Source: CAVTJX01 sp963735175 (lineage in GTDB: Bacteria > Electryoneota > RPQS01). From it: a stretch of 64,000 nt of DNA. The notes beneath the pieces were generated by a model, which saw only the letters and a program-made list of their open reading frames with translations, ran no database searches and was not told the origin of the DNA. Positions 49,008 to 58,198 of this stretch are shown piece by piece. How positions within the stretch are numbered: position 1 is the stretch's first letter; each line of letters begins with the position of its first letter. Made by a program: the position numbers and the translations under genes. The stretch spans positions 62,001 through 126,000 of the forward strand of contig CAVTJX010000018.1 of assembly GCA_963735175.1 (NCBI GenBank). Direction: 5' to 3'.

Positions 49008-49517
49008 TCAGTTCGTCGTGGTGTCGGGGCGAATGATGAATCCGACGGTCGCGCGCGCGACGGTATCGTTGTTCACAATGACCCAACTGGAAATGGTCTC
49101 GTGGCGATCTTGTCCGCTTTCGTCGCCGATCCCCCAATAAACCAGGGGCGAAACCGCAGTACCCCAAGGATGATGTACCGTGTCCGTGCTGGAGACGACG
49201 GCTGCGGTCACCTTTCCCGGATCAGCCAGCGAAACAGAATACACCGGCACGCCGCCATGGAGCAGGCCGAGCTGATCGTAAAGCCTGACAGTGATTGTGT
49301 CGTAGTTCACGTGGCCGCTGGAGTCGATGTACATGACTTCCGGGGCGCGCAGCACGAGCCGCCAGGGCGTGTCTGTGGTATCGATGGGCGGTATGTAGGG
49401 GTTGTCTTTCTCGCGACAGCCGGGCCCGGTGAAGGCCGCGACAGCGCACATCAGCAGCAAGGGGAGCGTCCTGAGGAGCAGGTGTTTGCCGCGAGTGGAG
49501 AAGTCAGCGCGATCCAT
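49008..49517 (-). CDS. Lipoprotein of unknown function
   Basis: A 169-residue protein with a lipoprotein signal: LLLRTLPLLLMCAVAAFTGPGC, lipobox GPGC. The body is beta-rich (WRLVLRAPEVMYIDSSGHVN, VRLYDQLGLLHGGVPVYSVS), suggesting one or two immunoglobulin-like domains (bacterial Ig of the invasin type). I do not recognise a family. The start was placed at 49517 to begin with the basic signal peptide region. It is the last gene of the long leftward run, 35 bp after the response regulator. Confidence 0.68.
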   Translation of the reverse strand: MDRADFSTRGKHLLLRTLPLLLMCAVAAFTGPGCREKDNPYIPPIDTTDTPWRLVLRAPEVMYIDSSGHVNYDTITVRLYDQLGLLHGGVPVYSVSLADPGKVTAAVVSSTDTVHHPWGTAVSPLVYWGIGDESGQDRHETISSWVIVNNDTVARATVGFIIRPDTTTN

Positions 49518-49552
49518 GGCAGGTCTCCAAGGTTGAACCATCGTCACAGCAA

Positions 49553-50023
49553 TCAGTGCAACAGAAAAATGCGAATGAGCACACCGATCAGGATCCACAC
49601 GGGGATCGAGAGCAGCAGCGCGACGTTCATGCCGCGCATGGTGGAGAGATTGGTGCGCAGCTCGATCGTGGACAGCGCACGTTTCATCACGGCGGCGAGC
49701 TGGTTCATGTCCACCGGTTTGACCAGGAAGTCGTAGGCGCCTTCCTTGATCGCGGCGGTGGCCGTATCAACGGTGGGATAGCCCGTGACCATGATGAACA
49801 GCACCTTGGGTTGAATCACGCGCAATTCACGCAGCAGATCAAGCCCCGATTTGTTGGGCATCATCAGGTCAGAGATCACGAGGTCGATTTTTTCCTCAAG
49901 GAAAACCTTTGTGCCCACGTCGGCGTTTTCAGCTTCGAGAGCCGTGTGTCCGTTTTCCTCGATGAATCCGCGCAGCACCATGCGGTAGGATTCGTCGTCG
50001 TCTATGACCAGAACGCGCGCCAT
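49553..50023 (-). CDS. Membrane-tethered single-domain response regulator
   Basis: A 156-residue protein. Residues 1-120 are a CheY-type receiver with the acidic pair VIDDDE (D8-D10), phospho-acceptor D52 in ISDLMMPNKSG, T80 in MVTGYPT and K102 in LVKPVDM. After a short linker comes one C-terminal membrane helix (about 133-154, VALLLSIPVWILIGVLIRIF). No DNA-binding or enzymatic output domain is present. The gene is intact and lies between the acyl-CoA carboxylase and the lipoprotein genes. It has no histidine kinase beside it. The helix may recruit the receiver to the membrane. Confidence 0.85.
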   Translation of the reverse strand: MARVLVIDDDESYRMVLRGFIEENGHTALEAENADVGTKVFLEEKIDLVISDLMMPNKSGLDLLRELRVIQPKVLFIMVTGYPTVDTATAAIKEGAYDFLVKPVDMNQLAAVMKRALSTIELRTNLSTMRGMNVALLLSIPVWILIGVLIRIFLLH

Positions 50024-50055
50024 GCTAAAGTCCTCTTAGAAGGTGGGGGCGGGAC

Positions 50056-51597
50056 TCAGAGCGGAATATTTCCGTGTTTCTTGCGCGGATTTTCATCCAC
50101 TTTCGTCCGCAGGAATTCCAGGCCGGTAATGAGCCGCGCGCGGGTGTCGGCGGGATCGATGACTTCATCCACGAAGCCGCGCGAGGCGGCGACATAAGGA
50201 TTGGCGAAGCGTTCGACGTAATCCGCGACGAGTTTCGCCTTAGCCGCTTCCGGATCATCGGCAGCGGAGATTTCGCGGGCATTGATAATTTCCACCGCGC
50301 CGGACGCGCCCATCACGGCGATTTCGGCGGTGGGCCAGGCGAAGTTGAGATCGCCGCGCAAATGTTTGGAACTCATCACACAGTACGCGCCGCCGTACGA
50401 TTTGCGGAGAATCACAGCCAGCTTGGGAACAGTGGCTTCGGCGTAAGCGTAGAGCAGTTTCGCGCCTTCGGTGATGGCTCCGCCCCACTCCTGATCGGTG
50501 CCCGGCAGGAAACCCGGCACGTCGATAAAAGTGACCAGCGGAATATTGAAGGCGTCGCAGAAGCGAATAAAGCGCGCCGCCTTACGCGAGGCAGTGATGT
50601 CGAGTACGCCTGCCAGGACTTCCGGCTGGTTGGCGATGATGCCGACAGAGTATCCGCCAAGGCGCGCGAAACCGACGACAATATTCTGCGCCCAGTCGCG
50701 ATGGACTTCGAGGAAACTGTCACGATCGACGACGCGGGTGACGATTTCCTTGACGTCATAGGGCTTGTTGGGGCTATCGGGGATGAGTTCCGCAAGTCCC
50801 GGATCCGTGAGTGCCTGGTCGAGGGGCGGCTCGATACGCGGCGGATCCTCGAGATTGTTTTGCGGCATGTAGGAAAGCAGCCGGCGCAACGTCATCAAGC
50901 ATTCAGCTTCGTTGCGGCACGAGAAGTGCGCGACGCCGGACTTGACGGAGTGCGTGTCGGCGCCTCCCAGGTCTTCGGTGGAAATGTCTTCGTGGGTGAC
51001 AGCTTTGACGACTTTGGGTCCCGTGAGGAACATGTAGCTCGTGCTTTGCACCATCAGCGTGAAGTCGGTGATGGCGGGGCTATAGACCGCGCCACCGGCG
51101 CAGGGACCCATGATCGCCGAGAGCTGCGGAATGACGCCGGAGGCCATTACGTTCCGCAGAAAAATATCGGCATACGCGCCGAGGGACAGCACGCCTTCTT
51201 GCACACGAGCGCCGCCGGAATCATTGAGTCCAATCAGTGGCACGCCGAGCTTGAGCGCCATCTCCTGCACCTTGCAGATCTTCGCGCCGTGAGTTTCGCT
51301 AACTGAGCCGCCGAACGTGGTGAAGTCCTGGGCGAAGACACAAACCGTGCGGCCGTCAATGCGGCCGTAGCCGGTGACGACGCCGTCGCCCAGCACCTGC
51401 GAATCCTTGGAGCTGGAATCGCCGCGGCTGATGACGAACGCGTCAACCTCGCAGAATGTGCCGGGATCGAGCAGCAGTTCAAGGCGCTCACGCGCCGTCA
51501 ACTTGCCCTTGGCATGCTGCTGGTCAATGCGCGCCTTCCCGCCACCGAGGAGGGTACGGTCGCGAAGTTCCTGGAGTTTTTCGAGCTTCTCTTTCAT
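50056..51597 (-). CDS. Acyl-CoA carboxylase carboxyltransferase subunit (propionyl/methylmalonyl-CoA type)
   Basis: Intact 513-residue biotin-dependent carboxyltransferase of the PccB/MmdA group. The acyl-CoA site GLNDSGGARVQEGVLSLGAY and the carboxybiotin site FIDVPGFLPGTDQEWGGAI are present, as is KSYGGAYCVMSSKHL. It transfers CO2 between biotin and propionyl-CoA/methylmalonyl-CoA, either as a carboxylase or in Na+-pumping decarboxylase. No biotin carboxylase or BCCP gene lies nearby, so its partners are elsewhere. It starts 13 bp after the VWA gene. Confidence 0.92.
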   Translation of the reverse strand: MKEKLEKLQELRDRTLLGGGKARIDQQHAKGKLTARERLELLLDPGTFCEVDAFVISRGDSSSKDSQVLGDGVVTGYGRIDGRTVCVFAQDFTTFGGSVSETHGAKICKVQEMALKLGVPLIGLNDSGGARVQEGVLSLGAYADIFLRNVMASGVIPQLSAIMGPCAGGAVYSPAITDFTLMVQSTSYMFLTGPKVVKAVTHEDISTEDLGGADTHSVKSGVAHFSCRNEAECLMTLRRLLSYMPQNNLEDPPRIEPPLDQALTDPGLAELIPDSPNKPYDVKEIVTRVVDRDSFLEVHRDWAQNIVVGFARLGGYSVGIIANQPEVLAGVLDITASRKAARFIRFCDAFNIPLVTFIDVPGFLPGTDQEWGGAITEGAKLLYAYAEATVPKLAVILRKSYGGAYCVMSSKHLRGDLNFAWPTAEIAVMGASGAVEIINAREISAADDPEAAKAKLVADYVERFANPYVAASRGFVDEVIDPADTRARLITGLEFLRTKVDENPRKKHGNIPL

Positions 51598-51610
51598 GAA
51601 GTCATGTACC

Positions 51611-53788
51611 TTACAGCATACCGCTGCGCTTGCGAATAATCCATTCGAAGGCCAATAGAGCGATCACGATCCAGAGTAACGGCCCTTCGTTCCAAAGCGA
51701 GATTTCCTTGCGGGTAGTTTGCAGCCGCTCGGAAAAGGCGAGACGGGAAAGAAGCGAATCGGCGCGCTCGGCGGGGACGAAGGCGCCGCGCGAGGCCGCG
51801 GCGACCTGGCGCAAAATATCGAAGCGGGCGCGCGTATCGAGTAGTTCGACGTTGAAGGCTTCGACAGCGAAGAGGCCGTCGTCGCTGCCCAGCGTGTCCG
51901 CGCCTGCGATGGCGACGCCACGGTAACGGTATTCGCCCTTGGTCCACGGGACGAGTTCGCCTTCATAACGGCCATTGCCGCGGCTGCGCAGAGGAACGAC
52001 CTCGGAACGTCCTTCGGCAATGGCTTTGAGGTCGATGGTGGCGTCGTCGCGCGGCTGCAAGTCCGCGCCATAGACCTGCGCGGTGAAACGCACGCCCTCG
52101 CCGCCGGAATAGAGACGCTTGGTGGTGCGGATCTTGACGCGCTGTTCTTCGGCCGGAGCGACGAGCCACGCGCGAATGCGGTTCATCAGCTCATCGTAGA
52201 AAGCAGAGGCGCTTTGGCTGCCGGCGAGCTGCAATTTCCAGCGCGACGTACCCCAGGCGAGAAAGGCGGCGCCGCGGCGCGGGCCGGCTTCCCAGAGAGC
52301 TATGCCCGGTTCGTCTTCGTCGATCCCGAGGGTTTCACGCGACAATTTCGCAACCACCTGCCCCGGAAGCTGCACCGTGAAATTACCCACGCTGCCGAGA
52401 ATGGGCGGCAGTTCGGACCATGAGGCCGGAAGCGGTGTCCGTCCGGCGAGCGCGGGATGACTGGCGGCGGCACGCACGGTCACGGCGTCTTCGGCCAGCG
52501 TCGGCCGCGTGGCCTGCACCGGCAGCACTTCGGAAAGCGTGGCGAGGCGCGAGGCGGCGACGTGCGAACCGGCCATGAAGAGCAGCGGGATGCGCTTGTC
52601 CGAAGCGGCGGCGGAAATATTCCGCAACAGCGCATCGGATGTGACGCGCGTGGGGAAATCGGAAAGCACAATCAAACGCGCGCGTCGCAGGTCTTCGGCC
52701 GAAGGTTCGACCTGACCGCGCAAATAGCGGCCCGGGCCGACTTCCACGAAAGCAGAGACCTCGAAGCTGGTATCGGCCTCCAACGACTGGCGCAGGATAG
52801 TGAGGTCGGGGCTTGAGGGTCCAGAAAAGAGCAGCACGCGCGCCTTATTTTCGAGGACGCGGATGATCGCTGACCGGCGGTTGTTGTCGAGCAGCGTCTC
52901 CCCTGCCACCGAATCCAGCGTGACGGTGACGCGCAGGTCGCCGGATTCTCCCGCTTCGAAGCTTAAAGCCGCGCTGATTTCGGCATCGTCACCTGTGAAC
53001 CGCACATTCTGCTGCGCGAGCACAGCTCCGTTACGGCCCAGCAAGCGGACCGTGGACGTGCGGCTATCGAGGCCGTGTGCACGTACGCGAATGTCTATTG
53101 GAACGCGACTGCCAGCGTAGGTAATCTCGTTCGTGATCAATTCTGCAACGACAGCGTCGCGGCGCGAGGTCGTATCGCCGATACCGATGGCATAAATCGG
53201 CACGGGAGATTCCTGAGCCGTACGCGCGGGATTCTCTCCGAGGTTGTACGCGCCATCGGTGACGAGAATCGCGGCGGCGAGGTTCTCCGTCGACAGCATC
53301 TTTCGGGCGGCGGACCAACTTCCGGCGAGGTCGGACCCTATTCCGGTGAACTGGATCGAAGAAAGAGAATCAGGCGGAATCTCGGCGGTTGTATCGGCAA
53401 ATGCGAAAATCCGCAGCGTCGACTTTTTGCCAAGTTCTTTAAGCCCTGACGAAGCCAGAAAACGGCGCAGGATGTCCGCGCGATTTTCAACGGATGAAGT
53501 CGTAGCCATCGAGGCCGAGCGATCGACCAGCAACGCCACCACCGGCGGATTGGAGCTGCGGCGAAGGTAACTCAGCAGCGGTTCAAAGAGCAACAGCAGA
53601 ATCAGCAACAGAGCGGCGGCGCGGAGTGTCCAGAGGATTGTCTTGCGCCAGCGGCTGACGGGCGGAAGTGTGTAGCGATATACGATGTAGGCCGCGGCCA
53701 CAGCAAACGCGGCCATGAGTGCATACAGCCACGGATTCAGTGCGAGCGACAAGCGGACGTTGGAAAGCAGCCATGGCAGTGCAATCAC
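51611..53788 (-). CDS. VWA-domain membrane protein
   Basis: Intact 725-residue protein. Two N-terminal helices (about 18-37 and 51-74) precede a von Willebrand A domain with the MIDAS motif DRSAS (89-93) and ILVTDGAYN. Then come a beta-sandwich region, a class I glutamine amidotransferase-like segment (RVLLFSGPSSPDLTILRQSL; LIVLSDFPTRVTSDALLRNI), further beta domains and one C-terminal helix (LLWIVIALLAFEWIIRKR). This layout is known from BatA-like and gliding/aerotolerance proteins of Bacteroidota and relatives. GTG 53788 overlaps the tsaD stop (GTGA), so translation is coupled. The role is not known. Confidence 0.85.
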   Translation of the reverse strand: MIALPWLLSNVRLSLALNPWLYALMAAFAVAAAYIVYRYTLPPVSRWRKTILWTLRAAALLLILLLLFEPLLSYLRRSSNPPVVALLVDRSASMATTSSVENRADILRRFLASSGLKELGKKSTLRIFAFADTTAEIPPDSLSSIQFTGIGSDLAGSWSAARKMLSTENLAAAILVTDGAYNLGENPARTAQESPVPIYAIGIGDTTSRRDAVVAELITNEITYAGSRVPIDIRVRAHGLDSRTSTVRLLGRNGAVLAQQNVRFTGDDAEISAALSFEAGESGDLRVTVTLDSVAGETLLDNNRRSAIIRVLENKARVLLFSGPSSPDLTILRQSLEADTSFEVSAFVEVGPGRYLRGQVEPSAEDLRRARLIVLSDFPTRVTSDALLRNISAAASDKRIPLLFMAGSHVAASRLATLSEVLPVQATRPTLAEDAVTVRAAASHPALAGRTPLPASWSELPPILGSVGNFTVQLPGQVVAKLSRETLGIDEDEPGIALWEAGPRRGAAFLAWGTSRWKLQLAGSQSASAFYDELMNRIRAWLVAPAEEQRVKIRTTKRLYSGGEGVRFTAQVYGADLQPRDDATIDLKAIAEGRSEVVPLRSRGNGRYEGELVPWTKGEYRYRGVAIAGADTLGSDDGLFAVEAFNVELLDTRARFDILRQVAAASRGAFVPAERADSLLSRLAFSERLQTTRKEISLWNEGPLLWIVIALLAFEWIIRKRSGML

Positions 53789-54807
53789 GGGCGGCTTTCC
53801 TCCGCCGTGAGTGCGGCAAGACTCCAACGCGGACTGACTACGGCGTCAGCGTCAGCCGCGATTCCGGCCTGTTCGAGCTTCCCGGCAAGATAGCCAATCA
53901 TGGCAGCATTATCGCCGCAGTACTGCAGCGCCGGAAAGTACGCAGTGATGCCGGATTCCGCAGCGAGTTTTTTTAGCTTTGTGCGCAGCGCAGAATTGGC
54001 GGCGACACCGCCCGCCGCAATCAACGCGCGTGGCTGGGTAGCTTCCACTGCGTGCCGCACCTTAAGCATCACAGATTCGAGAGCCGCTTCCTGAAACGAA
54101 GCCAGAAGATCGGGCAGCACCTGGGGAATTGTCGCACCGTCCAATGAGCGCAAACGGTAGAGTACAGCGGTCTTCAAACCGGAAAAACTAAAGTTGAAGG
54201 GATCGTCGGGCAGCGATACTGGAAAACGAAAAGCCTTTGAATTGCCCTGCGCCGCGAGGCGGTCGACCTCCGCGCCGGCGGGAAAGCTCAGGCCGACGAG
54301 CTTGCCGACTTTGTCGTAGGCCTCGCCGAGGGCGTCGTCCAGCGTGGTGCCGAGAATGTGATACTGGCGCAGCCCGTCGACGCGCACGAGCAGCGTATGT
54401 CCGCCGCTGACGAGCAGCACGAGAAACGGCAGTGGCAGCGGTCCCACCGTGAGTTCCGCCGACCAGAGATGCGCCTCGACGTGATGCATGGCGCGAAAGG
54501 GCTTTCCGAGGGCGATGGCTAAGCCGCGCGCGTAACTGGCGCCGACGAGTAACGATCCGACGAGTCCCGGCCCCACGGTGGAGGCAACGAAGTCGAGCTC
54601 CGCGAGCGTGACTCCCGCCGCGCCAAGCGCCTCGGCTGTCAGTAGATCGACCAACTCGAGATGCGACCTTCCGGCAAGCTCCGGCACCACGCCGCCGAAT
54701 TGTTGATGAATCGTCTGGGTTCGCGTGCAAACGGACAATAATACGCCATCCCGCAAGACGGCGACGGAGTTTTCGTCGCAACTGGATTCAACAGCAAGGA
54801 TCAGCAC
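53785..54807 (-). CDS. tsaD: tRNA threonylcarbamoyladenosine synthase subunit TsaD
   Basis: Intact 340-residue ASKHA-fold enzyme transferring the threonylcarbamoyl group to A37 of ANN-decoding tRNAs. It has the N-terminal ESSCDENSVAV, the metal ligands HHVEAH (108-113), LLVSGGHTLLV, GEAYDKVGKLVGL and the C-terminal GGVAANSALR and YCGDNAAMIG. GTG 54807 overlaps the aldolase gene by 7 bp, and its end overlaps the VWA gene. Confidence 0.97.
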   Translation of the reverse strand: MLILAVESSCDENSVAVLRDGVLLSVCTRTQTIHQQFGGVVPELAGRSHLELVDLLTAEALGAAGVTLAELDFVASTVGPGLVGSLLVGASYARGLAIALGKPFRAMHHVEAHLWSAELTVGPLPLPFLVLLVSGGHTLLVRVDGLRQYHILGTTLDDALGEAYDKVGKLVGLSFPAGAEVDRLAAQGNSKAFRFPVSLPDDPFNFSFSGLKTAVLYRLRSLDGATIPQVLPDLLASFQEAALESVMLKVRHAVEATQPRALIAAGGVAANSALRTKLKKLAAESGITAYFPALQYCGDNAAMIGYLAGKLEQAGIAADADAVVSPRWSLAALTAEESRP

Positions 54808-55466
54808 AGCGGGGGCGTATCGCTCAGGTGCGGAGTTGCGGAAGCAGCAGCGGATCTTAATAGATCTGCAATTTGCGCCTCGCTAAGTGGCACGCCGCCG
54901 CCGAGAGCGCGGCACTGCCACTCAATGCGGGCGAGGAATTCAGCGCGTTCCAGCCGGTGCAGCGCTTCACGTACGCTGGCGCCGACTGCCACCGCACCGT
55001 GGTTCGATAATAGATAGACCGAGGCGCGCGGAGAGTTTTTCAAAAGCGATTCGGCAAGCTCGCGGGAACCGGGTTTGCAAAAGGGTACGAGTGCAAGCTC
55101 GCCCAGTTCGGCAAGGGATTCAGCCAGTAGAGTTACGGACGGTATTCGATGCGCGGCGGCGAAGGTCGTCAAGAACGGCGAATGCACATGCAGCACAGCC
55201 CTCACGTCCGGACGCTGGCGGTACAGCTCGCGGTGCATCGACCATTCGGAGGAGGCGCGTCCATGATCGTTGCTCTCAAGCGCCAACTCGATCAGCGCAG
55301 ATTCGTCCAGCTCGCGCTTTTCGATACCGGAAGCGGTCAGCAACACACGATCGTTGTCGAGACGCACGGAGAGGTTGCCGTCGGTGGCAGGCAGGAAGCC
55401 CATCTCCGTCAGCCGCGCCGCAGCTCGCAGCAGTTCGTCAACCTGCCGGTAAGAACTCCCGCTCAC
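54801..55466 (-). CDS. Class II aldolase/adducin-family protein
   Basis: Intact 221-residue zinc aldolase of the fuculose-phosphate/ribulose-phosphate epimerase family. The substrate-binding DGNLSVRLD and TASGIEKRELDE, the active-site Glu in EWSMHRELYRQRPD, and zinc ligands in AVLHVHSPFLTTF and LLSNHGAVAVG are all visible. Substrate cannot be told; fuculose-1-phosphate aldolase and methylthioribulose dehydratase are alternatives. GTG 55466 begins 1 bp after the serS stop. Confidence 0.88.
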   Translation of the reverse strand: MSGSSYRQVDELLRAAARLTEMGFLPATDGNLSVRLDNDRVLLTASGIEKRELDESALIELALESNDHGRASSEWSMHRELYRQRPDVRAVLHVHSPFLTTFAAAHRIPSVTLLAESLAELGELALVPFCKPGSRELAESLLKNSPRASVYLLSNHGAVAVGASVREALHRLERAEFLARIEWQCRALGGGVPLSEAQIADLLRSAAASATPHLSDTPPLC

Positions 55467-55467
55467 G

Positions 55468-56751
55468 CTACTGCACTCCGCCGGGAGTGATAAGGCTGAA
55501 GCCGGTATACTTGCGCAGCGGCGCAGGGACGGTGAGTGTGCCGTCGTCGTTCTGGTAGGTTTCGAGAATTGCCGCGTAAAGGCGTGAGGTCGCCAGGCCG
55601 GAGCCGTTCAAAGTGTGAAGAAAATCGGGCTTCCCGGTCTCCTTGCGGCGGAAGCGGATGTTCGCGCGACGCGCCTGAAAGGCCTCGAAATTGGAACAGG
55701 ACGAAACTTCCAGCCAGCGCTGTTCGACGGGCGCCCACGCTTCGAGGTCGTAGCACTTGGCCGCACCGAAGGACAGATCACCCGAGCACAGCGTGAGCAC
55801 ACGGTAGCACAGATCGAGCGCTTCGAGAATCGAGGATGCGTCACGCACGAGAGCTTCGAGTTCGTCGTAGGACGTTTCGGGCACGACGAATTTCACGAGT
55901 TCGACCTTGTCGAACTGGTGGACGCGCAGGAAACCGCGCGTTTCCTTGCCGTAGGAACCCGCTTCGCGACGAAAACAGGGCGAATAGCCGTTGTAGTAGA
56001 TGGGCAGGTCGGTCTCGGCCAGCAGCTCGTCGCGGTGCATGTTGGTGATCGGCACTTCGGCTGTCGGAATCAGGAACAGGTCGTCTTCGCCGCAGTGGTA
56101 CAGGTCTTCCTCGAATTTTGGAAGTTGGCCGGTTCCCAGCAGCGAAGCGCGGTTGACAACAAAGGGCGTGGAAATTTCGACATACGTGCCGCGCGCGCGG
56201 TGCATGTCCATCATGAAATTGATGAGCGCGCGTTCGAGAATCGCGCCCGGACCCTTGTAAAGCGGAAAGCCCGAGCCGGTAATCTTTGTCCCACGCGGGA
56301 AGTCGAGCATGCCAAGCGACTCGGCGAGGGTAAGATGGTCCTTGGCCGGAAAATCAAAGGTGACTTGCTTACCCCATTCGCGGGCGACGACGTTATCGGC
56401 GGCGGAGACGCCGTCCGGAACGCTGGCATGCGGCAGGTTGGGCAGTCGCATGAGCAGATCACGCAGGCTGGCTTCGATCTCGCGCAGCGTGTCGTCGCCC
56501 TGGGAGATGCGTTCGCCGATGGCGCGGCTTTCTTCCTTCAGCGGCGTCAGGTCTTCCCCGCCCTTCGCCTTCTGAGAGATTTCCTTGCTCAGCGCGTTAC
56601 GGCGGGCCTTGAGGGTATCGGTTTCTTCGATGAGGGCGCGGCGGCGGCTGTCGAGTTCGAGCAAGGCGGCAAGGCCGGCGTCGGCACCTTTGCGAGCGAG
56701 TGCCGCCTGCACCAGTTGCGGATCGTCACGGATAAGTCGGATATCCAGCAT
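55468..56751 (-). CDS. serS: Seryl-tRNA synthetase
   Basis: Intact 427-residue class II synthetase. The N-terminal coiled-coil tRNA-binding arm (ETDTLKARRNALSKEISQKA) is followed by motif 2 (FRREAGSYGKETRGFLRVHQ) and motif 3 (NGSGLATSRLYAAILETYQN). TAEVPITNMHRDELL is the Ser-site mark. It lies 17 bp after the sugar transferase gene, inside the polysaccharide run. Confidence 0.98.
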   Translation of the reverse strand: MLDIRLIRDDPQLVQAALARKGADAGLAALLELDSRRRALIEETDTLKARRNALSKEISQKAKGGEDLTPLKEESRAIGERISQGDDTLREIEASLRDLLMRLPNLPHASVPDGVSAADNVVAREWGKQVTFDFPAKDHLTLAESLGMLDFPRGTKITGSGFPLYKGPGAILERALINFMMDMHRARGTYVEISTPFVVNRASLLGTGQLPKFEEDLYHCGEDDLFLIPTAEVPITNMHRDELLAETDLPIYYNGYSPCFRREAGSYGKETRGFLRVHQFDKVELVKFVVPETSYDELEALVRDASSILEALDLCYRVLTLCSGDLSFGAAKCYDLEAWAPVEQRWLEVSSCSNFEAFQARRANIRFRRKETGKPDFLHTLNGSGLATSRLYAAILETYQNDDGTLTVPAPLRKYTGFSLITPGGVQ

Positions 56752-56768
56752 GGGTAACGTTCGTTCGG

Positions 56769-58163
56769 TTAAAGACCTTCGCCGCGCAGAATCACGAACA
56801 GCGTCATGAACATAATCTTCATGTCGAGCGGCAGTGACATGTTCTCGATATAGTAAAAATCGTATTTCAGCTTAACGGGGATCTGATCGGCGCCGCGGTC
56901 GTATTTCAGATGCACCTGCGACCAGCCGGTCAACCCGGGCTTGACGTTCAAGCGGCGCTCGTAGAGCGGAATTTCCTGAATGAAGCGCTGCACAAACTCG
57001 AGGCGTTCGGGGCGCGGGCCGACGAGGCTCATCTGGCCCAGCAGCACGTTGATGAGCTGCGGAATTTCGTCGAGACGCAGGGGGCGCATCCAGCGGCCAA
57101 CGCGCGTCACACGCGGATCGTCGGCCACGGCCAGCACAGCGCCCGTCTGGCGTTCGGCGTCGCGGCGCATCGATCGAAACTTGAAGAGTGTGAAGATCCG
57201 GCCATTCAGTCCGACACGCTCCTGGCGAAATATTACGGGGCCTGACGATTCCCGCGGAATGATGATTGCCAGCAGTAGCCAGAGGGGCGCCGTGACCAGC
57301 AGCGCGCAGACGGAGAAGGCAAGATCAACCGTGCGCTTCAGAACGCGTTCGACGACGGATAGGACCTCCGGTCGAACCTTTACCAGCGGATGACCGTAAA
57401 CACGCCGTGGTTTGACTTCACCCACCAACACACGGTATTGGTCCGCCGCGATGAAGGCGCGAACGCGGAATTCACGCAGCAGTTTCAGCATGCGCGCAAG
57501 TTGGCGTTCGTCGCGGTCGTCCGGGGCAAGCAGCACCGCGTCATATCCGCCGCGGGCGAGTACACTTCGGAGCGTTGAGAACGTACCCAGTGTTGTGAGT
57601 GTGTCCAATCCGCCGTCGTCGTGGTTGACGGTGAGTTTGCCGCTCACTCCAAGTCCGAGTTCCGGATGCAGTGCGATGTGGCGCAAGACGCCGCGCGCTC
57701 GCAGGCCGCAACCTACAAGCAAGGTTCGCCAACAGCCGATGCCATGGATACGCAGTTCGCGCAGGATTGTGAGCAATCCAACCCGGTTGCCGCTGACAAT
57801 GCCAAAGACCGCCAGCCCGTAGGCCACCAGCACGATACGTGAGCCGGGTAGCGGTCGGTTCGGATCAAACGTCAGAATGAACAGCAGCAGCGCGCCAAAA
57901 GCCGCACCCTGAAACGCTTGCAGCACCGCCGTGGCACGGGACTGTAAGGGGTCAAACCGGTAGAGCCCGAACCAGGCAAAAAGAAAAATCCAATAGGTGG
58001 TTACCACCAGGCTGGGAGCGACAAGTTCCGCGGCGCTGAAGCCGACGGGATTTCGAAACATCCCCGTCTCGAAACGCCACCAGTACACGGCGAAGAACGC
58101 CGCCTCGAGCAGCGCCAAGTCACAAAACAATAGAACGAGACGAAGAAGCCAGCGGTGTTTCAT
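56769..58163 (-). CDS. Undecaprenyl-phosphate sugar transferase (WcaJ/polyprenyl glycosylphosphotransferase)
   Basis: Intact 464-residue protein: four N-terminal helices, a CoA-binding-like middle domain (WRTLLVGCGLRARGVLRHIA), and a C-terminal bacterial sugar transferase domain with RTVDLAFSVCALLVTAPLWL, FRQERVGLNGRIFTLFKFRS, PLRLDEIPQLINVLLGQMSL and VGPRPE. It starts surface glycan synthesis by moving sugar-1-phosphate to undecaprenyl-phosphate. ATG 58163 is chosen because upstream in-frame sequence overlaps the O-antigen ligase gene. The next genes upstream (ligase, Wzz) complete the module. Confidence 0.93.
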   Translation of the reverse strand: MKHRWLLRLVLLFCDLALLEAAFFAVYWWRFETGMFRNPVGFSAAELVAPSLVVTTYWIFLFAWFGLYRFDPLQSRATAVLQAFQGAAFGALLLFILTFDPNRPLPGSRIVLVAYGLAVFGIVSGNRVGLLTILRELRIHGIGCWRTLLVGCGLRARGVLRHIALHPELGLGVSGKLTVNHDDGGLDTLTTLGTFSTLRSVLARGGYDAVLLAPDDRDERQLARMLKLLREFRVRAFIAADQYRVLVGEVKPRRVYGHPLVKVRPEVLSVVERVLKRTVDLAFSVCALLVTAPLWLLLAIIIPRESSGPVIFRQERVGLNGRIFTLFKFRSMRRDAERQTGAVLAVADDPRVTRVGRWMRPLRLDEIPQLINVLLGQMSLVGPRPERLEFVQRFIQEIPLYERRLNVKPGLTGWSQVHLKYDRGADQIPVKLKYDFYYIENMSLPLDMKIMFMTLFVILRGEGL

Positions 58164-58198
58164 GAGCTTTTCAAAGTGCCGGGCGAACAGCCATCCGG

